Positions 10,595 through 21,167 of a stretch of 64,000 nucleotides of DNA are shown one piece after another. The stretch is from Sclerotinia nivalis (lineage: Eukaryota; Ascomycota; Leotiomycetes; Helotiales; Sclerotiniaceae). The number at the start of each line of letters is the position of its first letter. Position 1 is the first letter of the stretch. The stretch spans positions 3,286,001 through 3,350,000 of the forward strand of contig JAPEIS010000001.1 of the NCBI GenBank assembly GCA_029531795.1, written 5' to 3'. The notes beneath the pieces were generated by a model, which saw nothing but the letters and a program-made list of their open reading frames with translations, made no database searches and had not been told where the DNA came from. The position numbers and the translations under genes are program-made.

Positions 10595-11293
10595 ATGATA
10601 ATGTTTGGAGAATCTACAAATTCGCAGCCTATGATGGAACACCAGCCACTTACAGCTCCGCAAGACCAACAACTTTATCAACATCAACAGGAACAACAGC
10701 AAGCATCAGACTATTCTGGTCCTGGTATTGTCCAAGAGTCAACATGATCGAATAGCATCTGGGATTGTTTCTCTCCAGGCTCACTTTGTACTTAACCCTT
10801 GATCCCGCACATTATACCCTCTCATCAAACTAACTATATCAACCATTAGGTCTCAAAGCGACTTTCTGCCCATGTTTCGTCTATGGCAAAACCCAACATC
10901 GTCTCAGTCGAGATCCCAACCTCATGGAATATGAACGATTCAATGCCGACGTATGCCGTTATATGACATCTGGTTAGTCCTACACAAGCTGACTTCTTAC
11001 AGTGTTTTATGTGGGCGGGTGCTCAATGGTGCGGTCTAGGTCTAATATTTACCTTTCTTCAACGTCGCGAAATTCGAGAAAAATATGCCATTGGAGGAAG
11101 AGAAGAAGAGAAGTTTAAGGATTTGGCGTTGAGTTGGTGTTGTCATTGCTGTACTTTGATGCAACAAGAGAAAGAGGTTATTATGAGGACTCACGGTGGT
11201 GATGGTCATAGTTTACAGCAGGGATATCAGAGACCGGATCCAATGGTAGTAGCATGGAATGGTAACGGCAAAGGGGTAGCTTCGTATTTTTGA
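10595..11293 (+). pseudogene. PLAC8-family protein with in-frame stop
   Basis: PLAC8/PCR-type small cysteine-rich membrane-associated protein. Exons inferred: 10595-10787, 10850-10950 and 11003-11293. The Gln-rich N-terminus (about 50 aa) leads into SNSIWDCFSP, then ATFCPCFVYGKTQ (the CPC-type PLAC8 core), ADCFMWAGAQWCGLG, LQRREIREKY and LSWCCHCCTLMQQEKEV. All hallmark cysteine clusters are present and both introns splice in frame. At 10745-10747, TGA occupies the position of a Trp that usually begins the PLAC8 domain, so a TGG->TGA change likely truncates the protein after 50 residues. No GT..AG intron of workable length removes it. Either a fresh pseudogene or a readthrough case. Convergent with NAA40. 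Confidence 0.75.
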
Positions 11294-11580
11294 TGGTGGA
11301 AGGGGAGGATTGCTAATTTGTAATATTTGGGATGGAACATGCGCGATGGAGCATGATGATACCGATTTGATTCTGCTTTCAAATGTCTACAGCACGCTTA
11401 ATAGGTCACAACCACTGGCGCCATGGTACAAATTTATCTGATGATATGTGAGAACATGAGGTTGATAAGCTTTGAAGGTAATGTCATTGCATCCTATCTA
11501 TTGGTATCAATTCTTTTCCCGAAATCTACCCTAAACGCCATACCATGAAATCACACCCATAACCTGTAAAGACCTTTTTA

Positions 11581-12671
11581 TCACATCCCATCACTCCCCC
11601 TTTTCCTCTTACCCTTCCCAGCCTCTCTCTCTTCCCTCTCTTCCCTCTCTTCCCTCTCTTCCCTCTTTTCACTCTCCCCCATTCCACCCTCAACCTCCCC
11701 CTCAACCTCCCTCTCAACCTCCCTCTCAACCCTCCTACTCAAAATAACATAATCACTCTGCACCACCCTTCCCCCCTTCAACCTCTTCGGCTCGGGACTA
11801 TCCTCATCCACCTCAAACCCAAGCTTTTTGTAAAAATTCAACGCCTCCCCATTAGCCGTAAAACAAGTCAACATTATTTTTTCAACGGCGGGAATTGCGC
11901 GCGCGATGCTGCTGAGGAGGTTCATGAGGTGCGTTCCTAGTCCTGTGCTTTTGGTGGGTTGCTTAGTTGGTGTATATGCATATGGTTTAGGTTGAGGAAG
12001 ATGTGGGGATATGAGGGGCGACATACCCGCGTAATTGTTCGGATAGGTGGATTTCGTAGAGATAGAGCACTTTGAGCCCGTCTTCATATGTGGGCATGAA
12101 ACTCATGAATCCTTCTCCTTCTCCTTCTCCATCCTCTTGCTCTTGCTCTTGCACAATCATCTCTTTTTCCTCTTCCCCAGCGTTCCCACCATCTCTCTCC
12201 CCCCTTTCTCCTTTACCCCCTCCCCCTACACACACACACACACACACATCCCCATCCCCATCCTCCCACTCCCCTCCCACCACAAGCTGAGCTCTCACCT
12301 CCCTAACAACCAAATACCTCAAATCCAACAACCCCATCTCCCTCCTCTTCCTCCTCCCACTCCACCCCTGTCTACTGCCCCGATAATGCCTCCCCGACGT
12401 CTTCTCAATCAAATCCAAACACGCTGTTAGATCTTGAGCATGCAGCGTGCTAGCTTTGTATAAATCTAGTTTGTACGATTTTGCTGGTACGTCTGGTTTG
12501 GGTGGTGTTGTGTAGAGGGCGTAGGATGATCTACTTGGTGTTAGGTATGCAGGATAATGGGAAGGGCTGAGGGAAGAGGGATTTGTACCGAGGAGGCATG
12601 TAATCACGTTCGAAGTCCTCGAGAGATTTGGCGCATGCGGTTGCGATGGAATCTAGATCTTGAGTGGACAT
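11581..12671 (-). CDS. NAA40: N-alpha-acetyltransferase 40 (NatD), histone H4/H2A
   Basis: GNAT-fold enzyme that acetylates the N-terminal Ser of histones H4 and H2A. Exons inferred: 12671-12589, 12533-12027 and 11947-11581, phases 2 and 2, about 318 aa. The N-terminus MSTQDLDSIATACAKSLEDF leads to KLDLYKASTLHAQDLTACL. The core reads FMSFMPTYEDGLKVLYLYEIHLSEQLRG, joined across the intron to TGLGTHLMNLLSSIA, the acetyl-CoA loop of the Q/RxxGxG/A type. Then come EKIMLTCFTANGEALNFYKKLGFEVDEDSPEP and DYVILSRR, strongly NatD-like. Two oddities stand out. A low-complexity insert of about 55 residues (VCVCVCVGGGGK, then acidic QEQEQEDGEGEGEG) sits between core strands, encoded partly by a GT microsatellite. 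The C-terminal tail is a charged REEREERE repeat. Divergent from LYRM2-like. Confidence 0.87.
12229..12248. repeat. CA/GT microsatellite inside NAA40 coding sequence
   Basis: A run of about ten CA dinucleotides on the plus strand. It encodes the alternating Val-Cys stretch of NAA40. Unit-number changes not divisible by three would shift the frame. Confidence 0.8.
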
Positions 12672-12981
12672 TTTTTGTGTTTTTTGGATGTTAAAAAATT
12701 GAAATTATGAGTACTATCTCTATGATCGAGAACTGAACCTCAAATCCAACATAACATCAATATCAAAGTAAAATTTTGTTCTTTGCTATCTACTGTACAT
12801 GTAATAAACGCGTCGAGATGTTCCAGACAAAGTACCCCGCGACGCGAAATTCCGCTCCGCCCCACCATCATCTTCATCCATTATCATCATCATCATACAT
12901 TTCGATGAAATCATAGTTCCAAATCCGACCTTCCATCTCACATACTCACCCTATCCTCGAGCATTAGTAAATCCACACAAA
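12672..12981. promoter_or_regulatory. bidirectional promoter region NAA40 / LYRM2-like
   Basis: Only about 310 bp separate the two divergent ATGs. It contains an ACGCGTCGAG element near 12810, CGCGACGCG near 12839 and a CATCATCATC tract near 12885. The compact spacing suggests shared control. Confidence 0.45.
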
Positions 12982-13512
12982 ATGCGCATTCCCCCGTTAC
13001 GAAGCTACATCCATATCAATAACCTCCCCCATACAACCCGTGAATATTCATCCCTCAAACCGCCGCGACTGAGTAAACTCGGTCCTACCGTATCACTAGA
13101 TCATGTACGTTCAATCCCTATATATAGAAATGAGAATAGAAATTTAATACAACACATTAGTTTCTTCAAAGATCTAAAGCACTTTCACTGTATAGACGGA
13201 TCCTGCGCGATTGTCGACGCATTCCGGATGTGAAATCGAGGGATGAGACGAGGAGGTTTGTGAGGGATGATTTTGAGAGGAATAGGAATGTTACGGATTT
13301 GGTATGTTTGGTTTCTCTTTTTGGGGGGCGAGAAGGCTTTGAGTTGAGTTGAGTTGAGGTTGGGATGGGATGGGTTGAAATGTATGGTTTGTCAATTTGA
13401 GGTGGCGTGAAAAGCTAATAGATGGATTGGGGTATAGTCGCAAATTAAATATTTAATTGGGACGGGTAAAACGCAGTGGGAGGGGATGGAGAGGTATATT
13501 ACTGGGATATGA
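12982..13512 (+). CDS. LYRM2: LYR motif protein, LYRM2-like (complex I assembly type)
   Basis: Small mitochondrial LYR protein. Such proteins bind mitochondrial acyl carrier protein; LYRM2 supports complex I. Three exons, 12982-13104, 13161-13301 and 13438-13512, all phase 0, give 112 aa. The N-terminal ~35 residues are basic and hydroxylated with no acidic residues early on (MRIPPLRSYIHINNLPHTTR), a plausible mitochondrial targeting peptide. The LYR motif occurs in KALSLYRRILRDCRRIPD, followed by the family RRFVRDDFERNRNVTD segment and IKYLIGTGKTQWEGMERYI at the C-terminus. The gene is too short per exon to show as one open frame. Both introns have clean GT..AG ends. Confidence 0.82.
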
Positions 13513-14027
13513 TGTAAAAAGATAAAAGAAAGGAAGGCAAAGAGGCCGGTAGCGGTGTATAGGCTAGAAAAGGAGGATGGCTTGTACATGTACTCCGTAT
13601 GCATTAGTGTGGAGCGGGCTATGGAGTTTCGGGTTTGGGCAAATATATCACTGTTGTATATTGGGTGGAAAAAGTTTCATATCATGGATGAAAAGGAGCA
13701 TGTAAAACCGCAAAAAGCCCTGCGTACTTGTCTGGTTTGCGTGGCTTGTATGTATGTAATTTTTCGTTGTATATGTGCAGAAATGATTCTTTGCTCTGCG
13801 AACATATCTATCATTCCATCAACGCCATACCCACTGTCTGCTACCTTTCAAACAGAGCGATACTCGTATCGTACATCCCAACTTCTCACATCCGCTGGCG
13901 TCAAAAGTCTAATATCCTCATAGTTGTGCGCAGTCCGTAATCCGCAATCTCGCAACGTCTTCGCTCCGGGTCCCTCGTTCCCTAGCTCTCAAACTTGGTA
14001 TTTTAATCCCCTTATAGATTCAATGCT
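13513..14027. other. convergent intergenic region
   Basis: About 515 bp between the 3' ends of the LYR and bL36m genes. Small open frames (for example 13555-13923) lack recognisable domains. Nothing else seen. Confidence 0.45.
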
Positions 14028-14532
14028 CTATTTCCCCTGTCTCTGCTTGTGCTTGGGATTCAATGAACAAATAATGTAGACATGTCCTTTCCCCGATTTT
14101 CCACCCTTTCTTCTAACGCTCTGTATTGTTATCGTATTAGCATTCATCCATCCAGTCACCCACAATCGCAAACCAGCAAACTTCCACTCCTTCACCCAAC
14201 AATTCCTTAATTCCTTAATAAATCCCGCACCCACCACTCTCCGCACAACCCAAAACCCAAAATCCCCAAAAGTAAACACAACATACCTTACACCCCTCAC
14301 ACAACTTCTTCACCGAACTCCTAACCTTCATCCCCCTAACCTGTTCTTGCCCCCTGCCACTCAAACCCCAACCCAAACTCTCCTTCACCCTCTCCATCAA
14401 AGCCACCGTCGGCCTCTTGGCCATTTGCATCGAAGCAAAATATCTCGAGCCAATCGATTGCGTATTTTGAACTCGTGCAAATGCAGGGAAAACCATTCGC
14501 GCTGTGCGGAGAAACATTGTTGAGGGTATCAT
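14028..14532 (-). CDS. MRPL36: mitochondrial large-subunit ribosomal protein bL36m
   Basis: Zinc-ribbon-type protein of the mitochondrial 54S ribosomal subunit. Exons 14532-14287 and 14120-14028, phase 0, 112 aa. The C-terminal domain starts at MKVRSSVKKLCEGCK and continues across the intron into RRKGGKSGKGHVYIICSLNP then KHKQRQGK. The CxxC, C and H zinc-ligand spacing is intact. The first ~65 residues (MIPSTMFLRTARMVFPAFAR...) form a mitochondrial presequence rich in Arg/Ser with no early acidic residue. An upstream in-frame ATG at 14628 would add 32 residues. I prefer 14532 because the presequence then starts in typical form. Confidence 0.88.
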
Positions 14533-14628
14533 TTTATTGGCTTCGTGTTGTTGATTGAATAGATCGACGGTATTCGCTGATTTAATTGGGAGTATGTATT
14601 TGAAGGCGGGCGGGTGGGTTGATATCAC

Positions 14629-14989
14629 GGCGGAGGGATTGATGATTTTGGAGTGGCGCTAGTGTTGATGTATGTGTAGTGCACGGGCCAAGGACCAGGT
14701 GAGCCCTTTTGTGTCTTTGCTCTCGGTGAGGTCCCGATGAGCTTACCTATTCCCTTTCTAGAGACAGGATCAACTTCTTAAAAGCATGATTACTTAAAAC
14801 CCTCCTTCAGTCCATTGTGTCCAAGTTTTCAGACATCATGAGATGAGTTACATCCGAAACGAGCTGAGATTTCATTCTTTGAATATGGGATCTCCCGTGA
14901 GCACCATCTTTGGAATTTCTAACTGACTCTCGATCCGACGAGGTTCGAAGATGTAGCGCTGGTGAGCAAAGCATATGAAATTGTCTAGG
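14629..14989. other. intergenic, no feature seen
   Basis: Upstream flank of the bL36m gene, ordinary composition. No coding or repeat signal recognised. Confidence 0.4.
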
Positions 14990-15330
14990 CCTATAACTTC
15001 TGTTGTTTAATCCTATTGAGAACCATGAAAATTCTCATCTTGCATTTACAAATACTTTCCAAACCACTCCACCAATACCCCATGAGCGCTAGCCTTCTCA
15101 CATTCCCTCCTCTTCCCTGATCCTTCAAGTTCACTTTCGCACTCAAAAACCCATATATCTGTCCCTCAAACATCCTAATATATCTCCACCTCCAACGCCT
15201 TCTCATACACATTCATATCTTCCCTTTCCTTCCCAGCTCCGGCCAATACTATCATCGGCATTGTAACTTTCTCCTGGCCCGATGCATCTTCTTATCCATC
15301 ATTCCCGGATAAAGTAGAAATCCTTGTTTC
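14990..15330 (-). pseudogene. decayed coding stretch, unidentified
   Basis: One minus-strand frame reads with protein-like composition, from DASGQEKVTMPMIVLAGAGK through EKALEVEIY, GTDIWVFECESELEGSG and ASAHGVLVEWFGKYL to MQDENFHGSQ. It is interrupted by TAG, TGA and TAA at places where single C-to-T changes from CAG, CGA and CAA would explain them. I do not recognise the family. The stretch APAAxGxE-like hydrophobic segment followed by alternating charged text suggests a soluble enzyme fragment, but that is a guess. It may be a gene remnant. Confidence 0.35.
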
Positions 15331-16518
15331 CATGATAAATTTACTCTATACCCCTGCTGTAAAAGCAATACCTTCCCCTCCTACACCCCCATCCAGCAAC
15401 ACTATTCCTATTCCTATTCCTATCCCCACTAATCAAATCTCAACCTCCATCTCCATCTCCAAATCACCACAGGGAGAAACAAAACGAGAAACATACATAC
15501 CCTCCCCCACAGCACCTCCAACTCTTCCCCCAAAGAACTATTTCTCCTCACCACCCCTCACTACTCCTCAAAATACTCGAAATCCTCTCATGATCAACCA
15601 CAATCTATAGTTTTCATTTCAAGTAGCAAATCAATTAATCCACCTGGCATTTCATCTATATATATTTCATCTATCCACAAGTCTCAGATGAAGAATATCC
15701 ATATATCCATAACATTCCATCAAAACCCCTCTTAAGCTTACTTTCAATTCGATATCATATTATATTAAATACCCACTATAAAAATAAAAACACAATAAAA
15801 CCACTGCACTTAGCACTCGATTGTTACCGGAATTTTTTCAGAGATTATTCATTTACTATGTCCAATATTAACGATTGAAAACGGAAGATATATATTCATC
15901 AGAATATTTGAATGAATAATTAAATTATAAGTATAATATCTATTCTATCATGTCCATATATCACAACTGAACAGCACTTGGAACCCAAGGATTATCTACA
16001 CATAGATAGAAATAGAGTATTGAAGAAACGCACACCGGTATGGGTGTCAAACCGAACTGCAGTGAGAGGTAAAGGTTGAACGAGTCAGAAATCTAGGTGA
16101 AGTACATACATCGTCCTCTCTGTAGATGTTTCCTGAGCCCTGATTTTCTTCAGTGATTCTTCTAATATACAGTGCCAACTTGGCGCTTCTTGCTTAGGAC
16201 TTACTTTTCTGTGGTAATTAGCTATATCCATATATACACTATCTCCAATTAATCAGTTTCTTCTCGAAAGATTCACTTCCTATTGCCTACAGTCATGTAT
16301 GTATAAGATGCAATAGAGAATAAAAAAATCATTAATGATAAGATATCATACAAATCTGCGTTCTTCTACCAAGCAACGACAAAGCCTCAAATACGAAGGT
16401 ATCAAACGTGATTTTATTCCCATCCCCATATCCAAAAAAGCTCCATACACACATACTATATACAAATTTTAACCCCCCATTCATCAATAAAAAGACCCAT
16501 GTCACTACGTCCAACTTT
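15331..16518. other. intergenic, no gene recognised
   Basis: About 1.2 kb becoming AT-rich towards 15,700-16,000. The plus-strand open frame at 15332-15610 is Pro/Thr/Ser low complexity with simple CCTATTCCTATTCC repeats and is not convincing. The phospholipase B 3' UTR presumably lies at the right end. Confidence 0.4.
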
Positions 16519-18437
16519 TCAACTTGTATAACAATACTTAGTAAAACAAGCCGTACACTCACTAGGAAGCGTCTGCCCCGTCTTCTCCATAAACGCACAA
16601 CCCAAGCAAGTAGGCCATTCCGAATCATTGCCTTGACTTGCAACCTCCACACCATTTGCAATGACATTAGCCGTGGTGGCTTTTGGATAGATCAATTGAG
16701 CAGTCGCGACATTGCTGGCGTATGTGAATTGAGCGTTGGGAAGATAAACAATTGTGATCTTACTCGAATCACCACAACCGAAAAACGTGGCTCGCGTATT
16801 GTAACCTTGAGCGATAAAAGTACTGGAGGGAGGAATGACGGGCATGCGTGTGAGGCCGGCTGCCAAAGCTTGTTGGTATGTGGTAAGAATTTCAGTTCCG
16901 TCGGGCCAGTTGGATGAAGTGTCTGCACTATTATCATTTACTATGATAACTGAGATGTTGCGAGCGGGCTGGAGGAACGGGAAGATGGGGTTGTTTTGCT
17001 TGGCTTCTCCACCGTCGACCAAGTTCAAGGATTCTTCCGCTGGAATATCGTCCGCGGAATTGACCTTGCCAGTGGATGAGGCGTAACCGTAAAAAGGGTT
17101 TTTGTAGGTAGCATAAAGGTCATCGGTGGTCACCTTATGTACCCCGTCAAGAAATGCAGCAATATCTTGTATCGCGTCTGAAGAGCCATTGACGGGCGTT
17201 GGAGCACTAAGACACGCCTCATTGAATAGGTTGCTTGAGGTTCCTAAGATATAGCCCAGATTATCGTAGTTCGTTGTACATGTCCCAGTTGGCACACCAT
17301 TTTTCAAAGTAGTGCCAAGATATTCAGTTGGTGTGAAAGCAGACACATCGGCATCCCAAGAACCAAACTCATACGGAGAGAACTCGTACATTGTAGCATT
17401 GGAAGCGGGTAAACATTGACCATCAAATGTCTTTACTCCCAAACTGGTGACGATTGGAAATGGGACTGCATGTGAGGCAAAATTGGAAAGTGTGGCGACT
17501 GAAGAGAACGTCGTCGACTCCCCATCGTTTGCAAGCAATTGGTAGGCTAAAAGTCTTCCCCATGGATCAGTTAAAGTGGTATGAAAGCCAGCATTTTCTT
17601 TTTCACGGAGGTCTCCAACGATTTTGGCGTAAGCTACCACGAATTCTAAGCCATCAGGAGCGAAGAGTGAGTCTTGAAATGCCGATTCCCAGAGATTATC
17701 TCGCAAATACGAGACTGTTGCATAGTTGCTTGCGGCGAGAGATGAAAGAAACCATGATCCACCAGAAAGGCCAGATTGGTATGTTATAGCTTGGTAGACC
17801 CCACTGGTAGAGACATTACTATCACGCTCATCAAGACCTTGAACTACACCGGCGCTCTATTAAAGTTGTTAGTGCTAGACAGATTAAAAAGGTAGCTCTC
17901 GAGGATATTTGATCGCTGCATGAGACACCGCAATTGGAAAGGCTAAGAATTGATAGAAATTACTGACACATAGGAGAGATCGGTAACCTCCACCGCTGTG
18001 GGTAAGCGCGATCTGTGTGATATTAGTTATCTGGAGAAATGTGATCGAGGTAGCAATACATACCGTTGGCAAATCACCAGTACTAAATCCCGAGTTTGTT
18101 TTCTCCAACCACTATAAATCAAATTAGTCAAAGTCCAATGTCCAAGCCCCGAGAAAGAAATAGGGATCCATTATATTCTCTTGATTAAACTATCTGCAAG
18201 GAGAACTGTGTCTAAACTCTATTATATCAAAAGGAGAACGAGGCTTCTTACCGCTTTCAAAGCTACATCCGCAACAGCTTTCCTCGCTACTCTATAGGAT
18301 TCCTCGTTGTCCGAAAGACCATCTGCAGCCCTCACAAATGATTGCCCTGAGGGGCACGTCACAGAAGTGGGTGCGTAGGAAGCGCCGATTGCCTCTCCAG
18401 CCAAGAGTCCGACTAACAGTGATAATGACCAAGTCAT
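16519..18437 (-). CDS. PLB1: secreted lysophospholipase / phospholipase B
   Basis: Releases fatty acids from phospholipids and lysophospholipids; fungal PLB/cPLA2 catalytic family. Exons 18437-18252, 18111-18064, 18012-17968 and 17856-16519, all phase 0, about 538 aa. An N-terminal signal peptide is evident (MTWSLSLLVGLLAGEAIGA). The oxyanion segment SGGGYR is at about residues 84-89. The nucleophile GLSGGS has Ser near 124, and the catalytic Asp sits in LVDGGE near 374. Many N-glycosylation sequons and Cys pairs (CLGCAFM, CTACFTKYCY) fit a secreted, disulfide-bonded enzyme. No strong GPI-attachment hydrophobic tail is seen, unlike some paralogues, so a soluble secreted form is likely. The tiny exons 2 and 3 (48 and 45 nt) fall in the conserved N-terminal catalytic block. 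Confidence 0.9.
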
Positions 18438-19474
18438 TGTAATTTTGGTATTTTAGACTTAGGTAACGACTTGAATAGAACCGAGGGAGGGATATCAAAA
18501 GTTAGGAATATATATATATATATGTATATATTCGAAAAAGAGTAAAAGAGCGAGTGGGGAAAAGGAAAGTCTCCTTGAATCACAGACGGCAAATAAAAGA
18601 TGTGAATGACAATCAACAACCAACTTATTGCATGGAGATGGGAGGATGTTCGGAAGGAAGGGGGTGTTTATTTGTACCTGGACGATTAACATGGCTTTGA
18701 TGATAGACAAACTATATCTGTGATCCATGTTCACCAAAGTTGGGGGTAGTACTGTGCAACTACCGGTACCTCGCCTGTTAATCAGCGGATGTACAGGAAT
18801 CACACTGGCAAATGCTCCAATGAATGGACTTCTCTAGAGCACAAGCAGTGACACTTGAACTATACAAAAACTCAATCGAGGATTGACCAGGGGTTGTCAC
18901 GCCTTAATCATGGTGTCAACGGTGGGAGCATTGCTTCGCAGCCAGCACGAACCACACATGGTAGGATGGCTTGGTAAAATGGGAAAGCCGGTGACAACTT
19001 GTGCACCGAGGACCAGCTGAGTACGAATCCAACGAACGAGTTAGGAAGCTCGAGGTGTTTCGTGATACCGATTAGGACACATTCGCCAAAACCGATTAGG
19101 ATACATTTCCGTCTGTTGAAGGAAGGTGATGCGGAGGGAGCACATCGGCACTGTAAAATAAAAGCACTACCGCGACTAGCTTGAAGCAAAGGCATCTCCG
19201 CGAATCAGGTACCTTGAGTCGCGCGCGTGCAGCACAGCCTTTTTTCTAATTCTCTTCCTTCTGTTATTCAAATCATGCGGAGTAGATACTCGGTAGGTAA
19301 CTAGGTACTTTGTAATCACTTCACTTCTCGAAAGATACTGTGTAGTAGGTAGTTGTATTTTTCCCCATTCACTTATGAATACCACCCTCTTCTGGAAGAA
19401 AAAAAAATATAATTTCCGAGTTGAAACTTTAAATAATTCCCCAGTGATCAACCTTCTATCCCTGAAACCACTAG
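18438..19474. other. intergenic upstream of phospholipase B
   Basis: Contains an AT dinucleotide run near 18509-18532 in the PLB promoter. An 8-bp inverted pair GTTGTCAC...GTGACAAC lies at about 18893-18999, and CCGATTAGGAYACATT is directly repeated near 19068 and 19090. No coding sequence recognised. Confidence 0.4.
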
Positions 19475-21167
19475 AATCGATGATTTGAATACTAAAAGTC
19501 TTCTAGAGCTTTTTAGAGACTCTTCAGATGAAGAATTATTTTTGCTATGACTCTTTGAGATTTCGATATCATATTTGTTGATTCAACAATTTTGTTAATC
19601 AACAAAGAAATGTCATAAGAATCCGATTTTCTATAGTAGATCAACAATCTGTTTACTTTCTACACACGTTCGCTTAACAATCTATTGTTTAATAATCTAT
19701 TGATTAATAATCTATTGATTTAACAATCTATTGGTTTAACAATCTATTGGTTTAACACCGACAAACTCAGAACACCTAAGCTCATATCATTTTAAGCCTA
19801 AGTTTTCCCGCTTGAATTAAGACAAAACTAATCATCAAAATATATAATTAGATGAATCAACAAACTGGGTAATTTTATCCCCTCATTTCTTCTCGGTATT
19901 CCCGAGGTATGTATTTACGTTTTGATAGGAAGAATCAATTCGGTCCTTTCCCCAGTAGTTTTGACCCAATCTCCACGAAGCTCCTCATCCCAACTGTTGG
20001 AACGATGCTAGTCCAAAGCAGCAAAAGCTTATCATCAGTTTGTCGAGTTTATACTGTTACTCTTATATTTTAATACTATTTTTCTCCAAGATTTTAGTAC
20101 TGATAAGACGACTCAATAGATACTAGATGGTACAAACATTCTCCCCCAAAGAAATCCGAAATTGCCCCTCTCAAAGATGTTTCTTCTCAATAGAGACAAT
20201 CTCGATATCAACAATCAAGTGACACCATTACGTATGTATGGAGCACAGAAGAGGTACGTAAGTTACCAAAAGTGAAGCCGGGGAAGCCGGTCAATTAATC
20301 AACTCCTGTTCCCCGAAGGACAAGATCCACATACTTAGACACAGGCACTGTTAGACAGGTAGTATTCGTATAACCATGCCCTATAAACTCTATAAACTAT
20401 AAAGTATAAACTCACCAGATGCAATATACACCAAACCCTTTTTCATTTATTATATTTATAATTTCCTATTTCCGGGTGGGAGAGTCGGTACAATGTCAGT
20501 CCACTCACTTTTACCATCCAATCAATCATACGAGTACATACGCCCACGAACGTATTCCCTTGTCGGGTTTTATTGTATATTGTATATTATATATTGTATA
20601 TTGATTGAATCTGCTGAGTTTAACTGATACACCTCTCTCTGCTTCCAGTTACCGAAACATGCGAGACCACCTATCGAAAGACATTAGAAATCGCACGGTA
20701 TCCCTCCCGCCTTCGCCTGTGCTATCATTGCTATCATTGCTATCAACCATCGCCTTCTACATTTGGCCCGATAACTGGCGGAAGGATTTGTAAACCCCAG
20801 GCCTTGTTCCTGAAAGTGGGACTGACCCCTGAGGCAATGTAGCATTCCTTTCTTTTGGGTTGATGTTGCAGAATCCGCGGTGCATGATGCATGGAAAGTG
20901 TGCCTGATTTTGGATCCTGCAGAATTGGGCATGATACACCAAGGTCTAATAGATGATTCTATGCTAGTAGCATATTTAAATCAAGAAGAACCTGGTCTAT
21001 GAACAAAATCAAGTTGTTGAACGATATTATGAGGATATTGCACAAATTTTCCATTTTGAATTAATAGAGTTGCTGTCACATGTATTTTATGTTACAAGGG
21101 CCTTACGGCCAAATATTTTCCGTGCTTCCTCCTATGAATTCCAGACATGACAAAAGAAATGAAAATC
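19475..21167. other. gene-free AT-rich stretch with short tandem repeats
   Basis: At 19676-19757 about five imperfect 16-17-bp units of the type AACAATCTATTGGTTT are arrayed. GTATATT repeats lie at 20574-20603. Between about 19,980 and 20,200 the sequence is reminiscent of a worn retrotransposon end (a pyrimidine tract TTCTCCCCCAAAG), but no LTR termini or target duplication could be defined. No gene recognised. Confidence 0.35.
19676..19757. repeat. 16-17-bp short tandem repeat
   Basis: Five imperfect repeats of TTTAACAATCTATTG with variants TTTAATAATCTATTG, a C/T difference only. This is consistent with transition-type decay of an originally uniform array. Confidence 0.6.

Noticed and set aside
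10469..10702. Cys/Arg-rich repeat protein on the minus strand (CGRCVCGRCICGRC)
   Set aside because: It is the antisense reading of the 12-bp minisatellite before PLAC8; no start context, introns or domain support.
11526..11729. RGRLRGRLRGRL-type basic protein
   Set aside because: Alternative frame of the repetitive NAA40 3' end.
15332..15610. 92-aa Pro/Thr/Ser-rich plus-strand protein
   Set aside because: Low complexity driven by CCTATT and CATCTC repeats, no splice partners, no recognisable motif.
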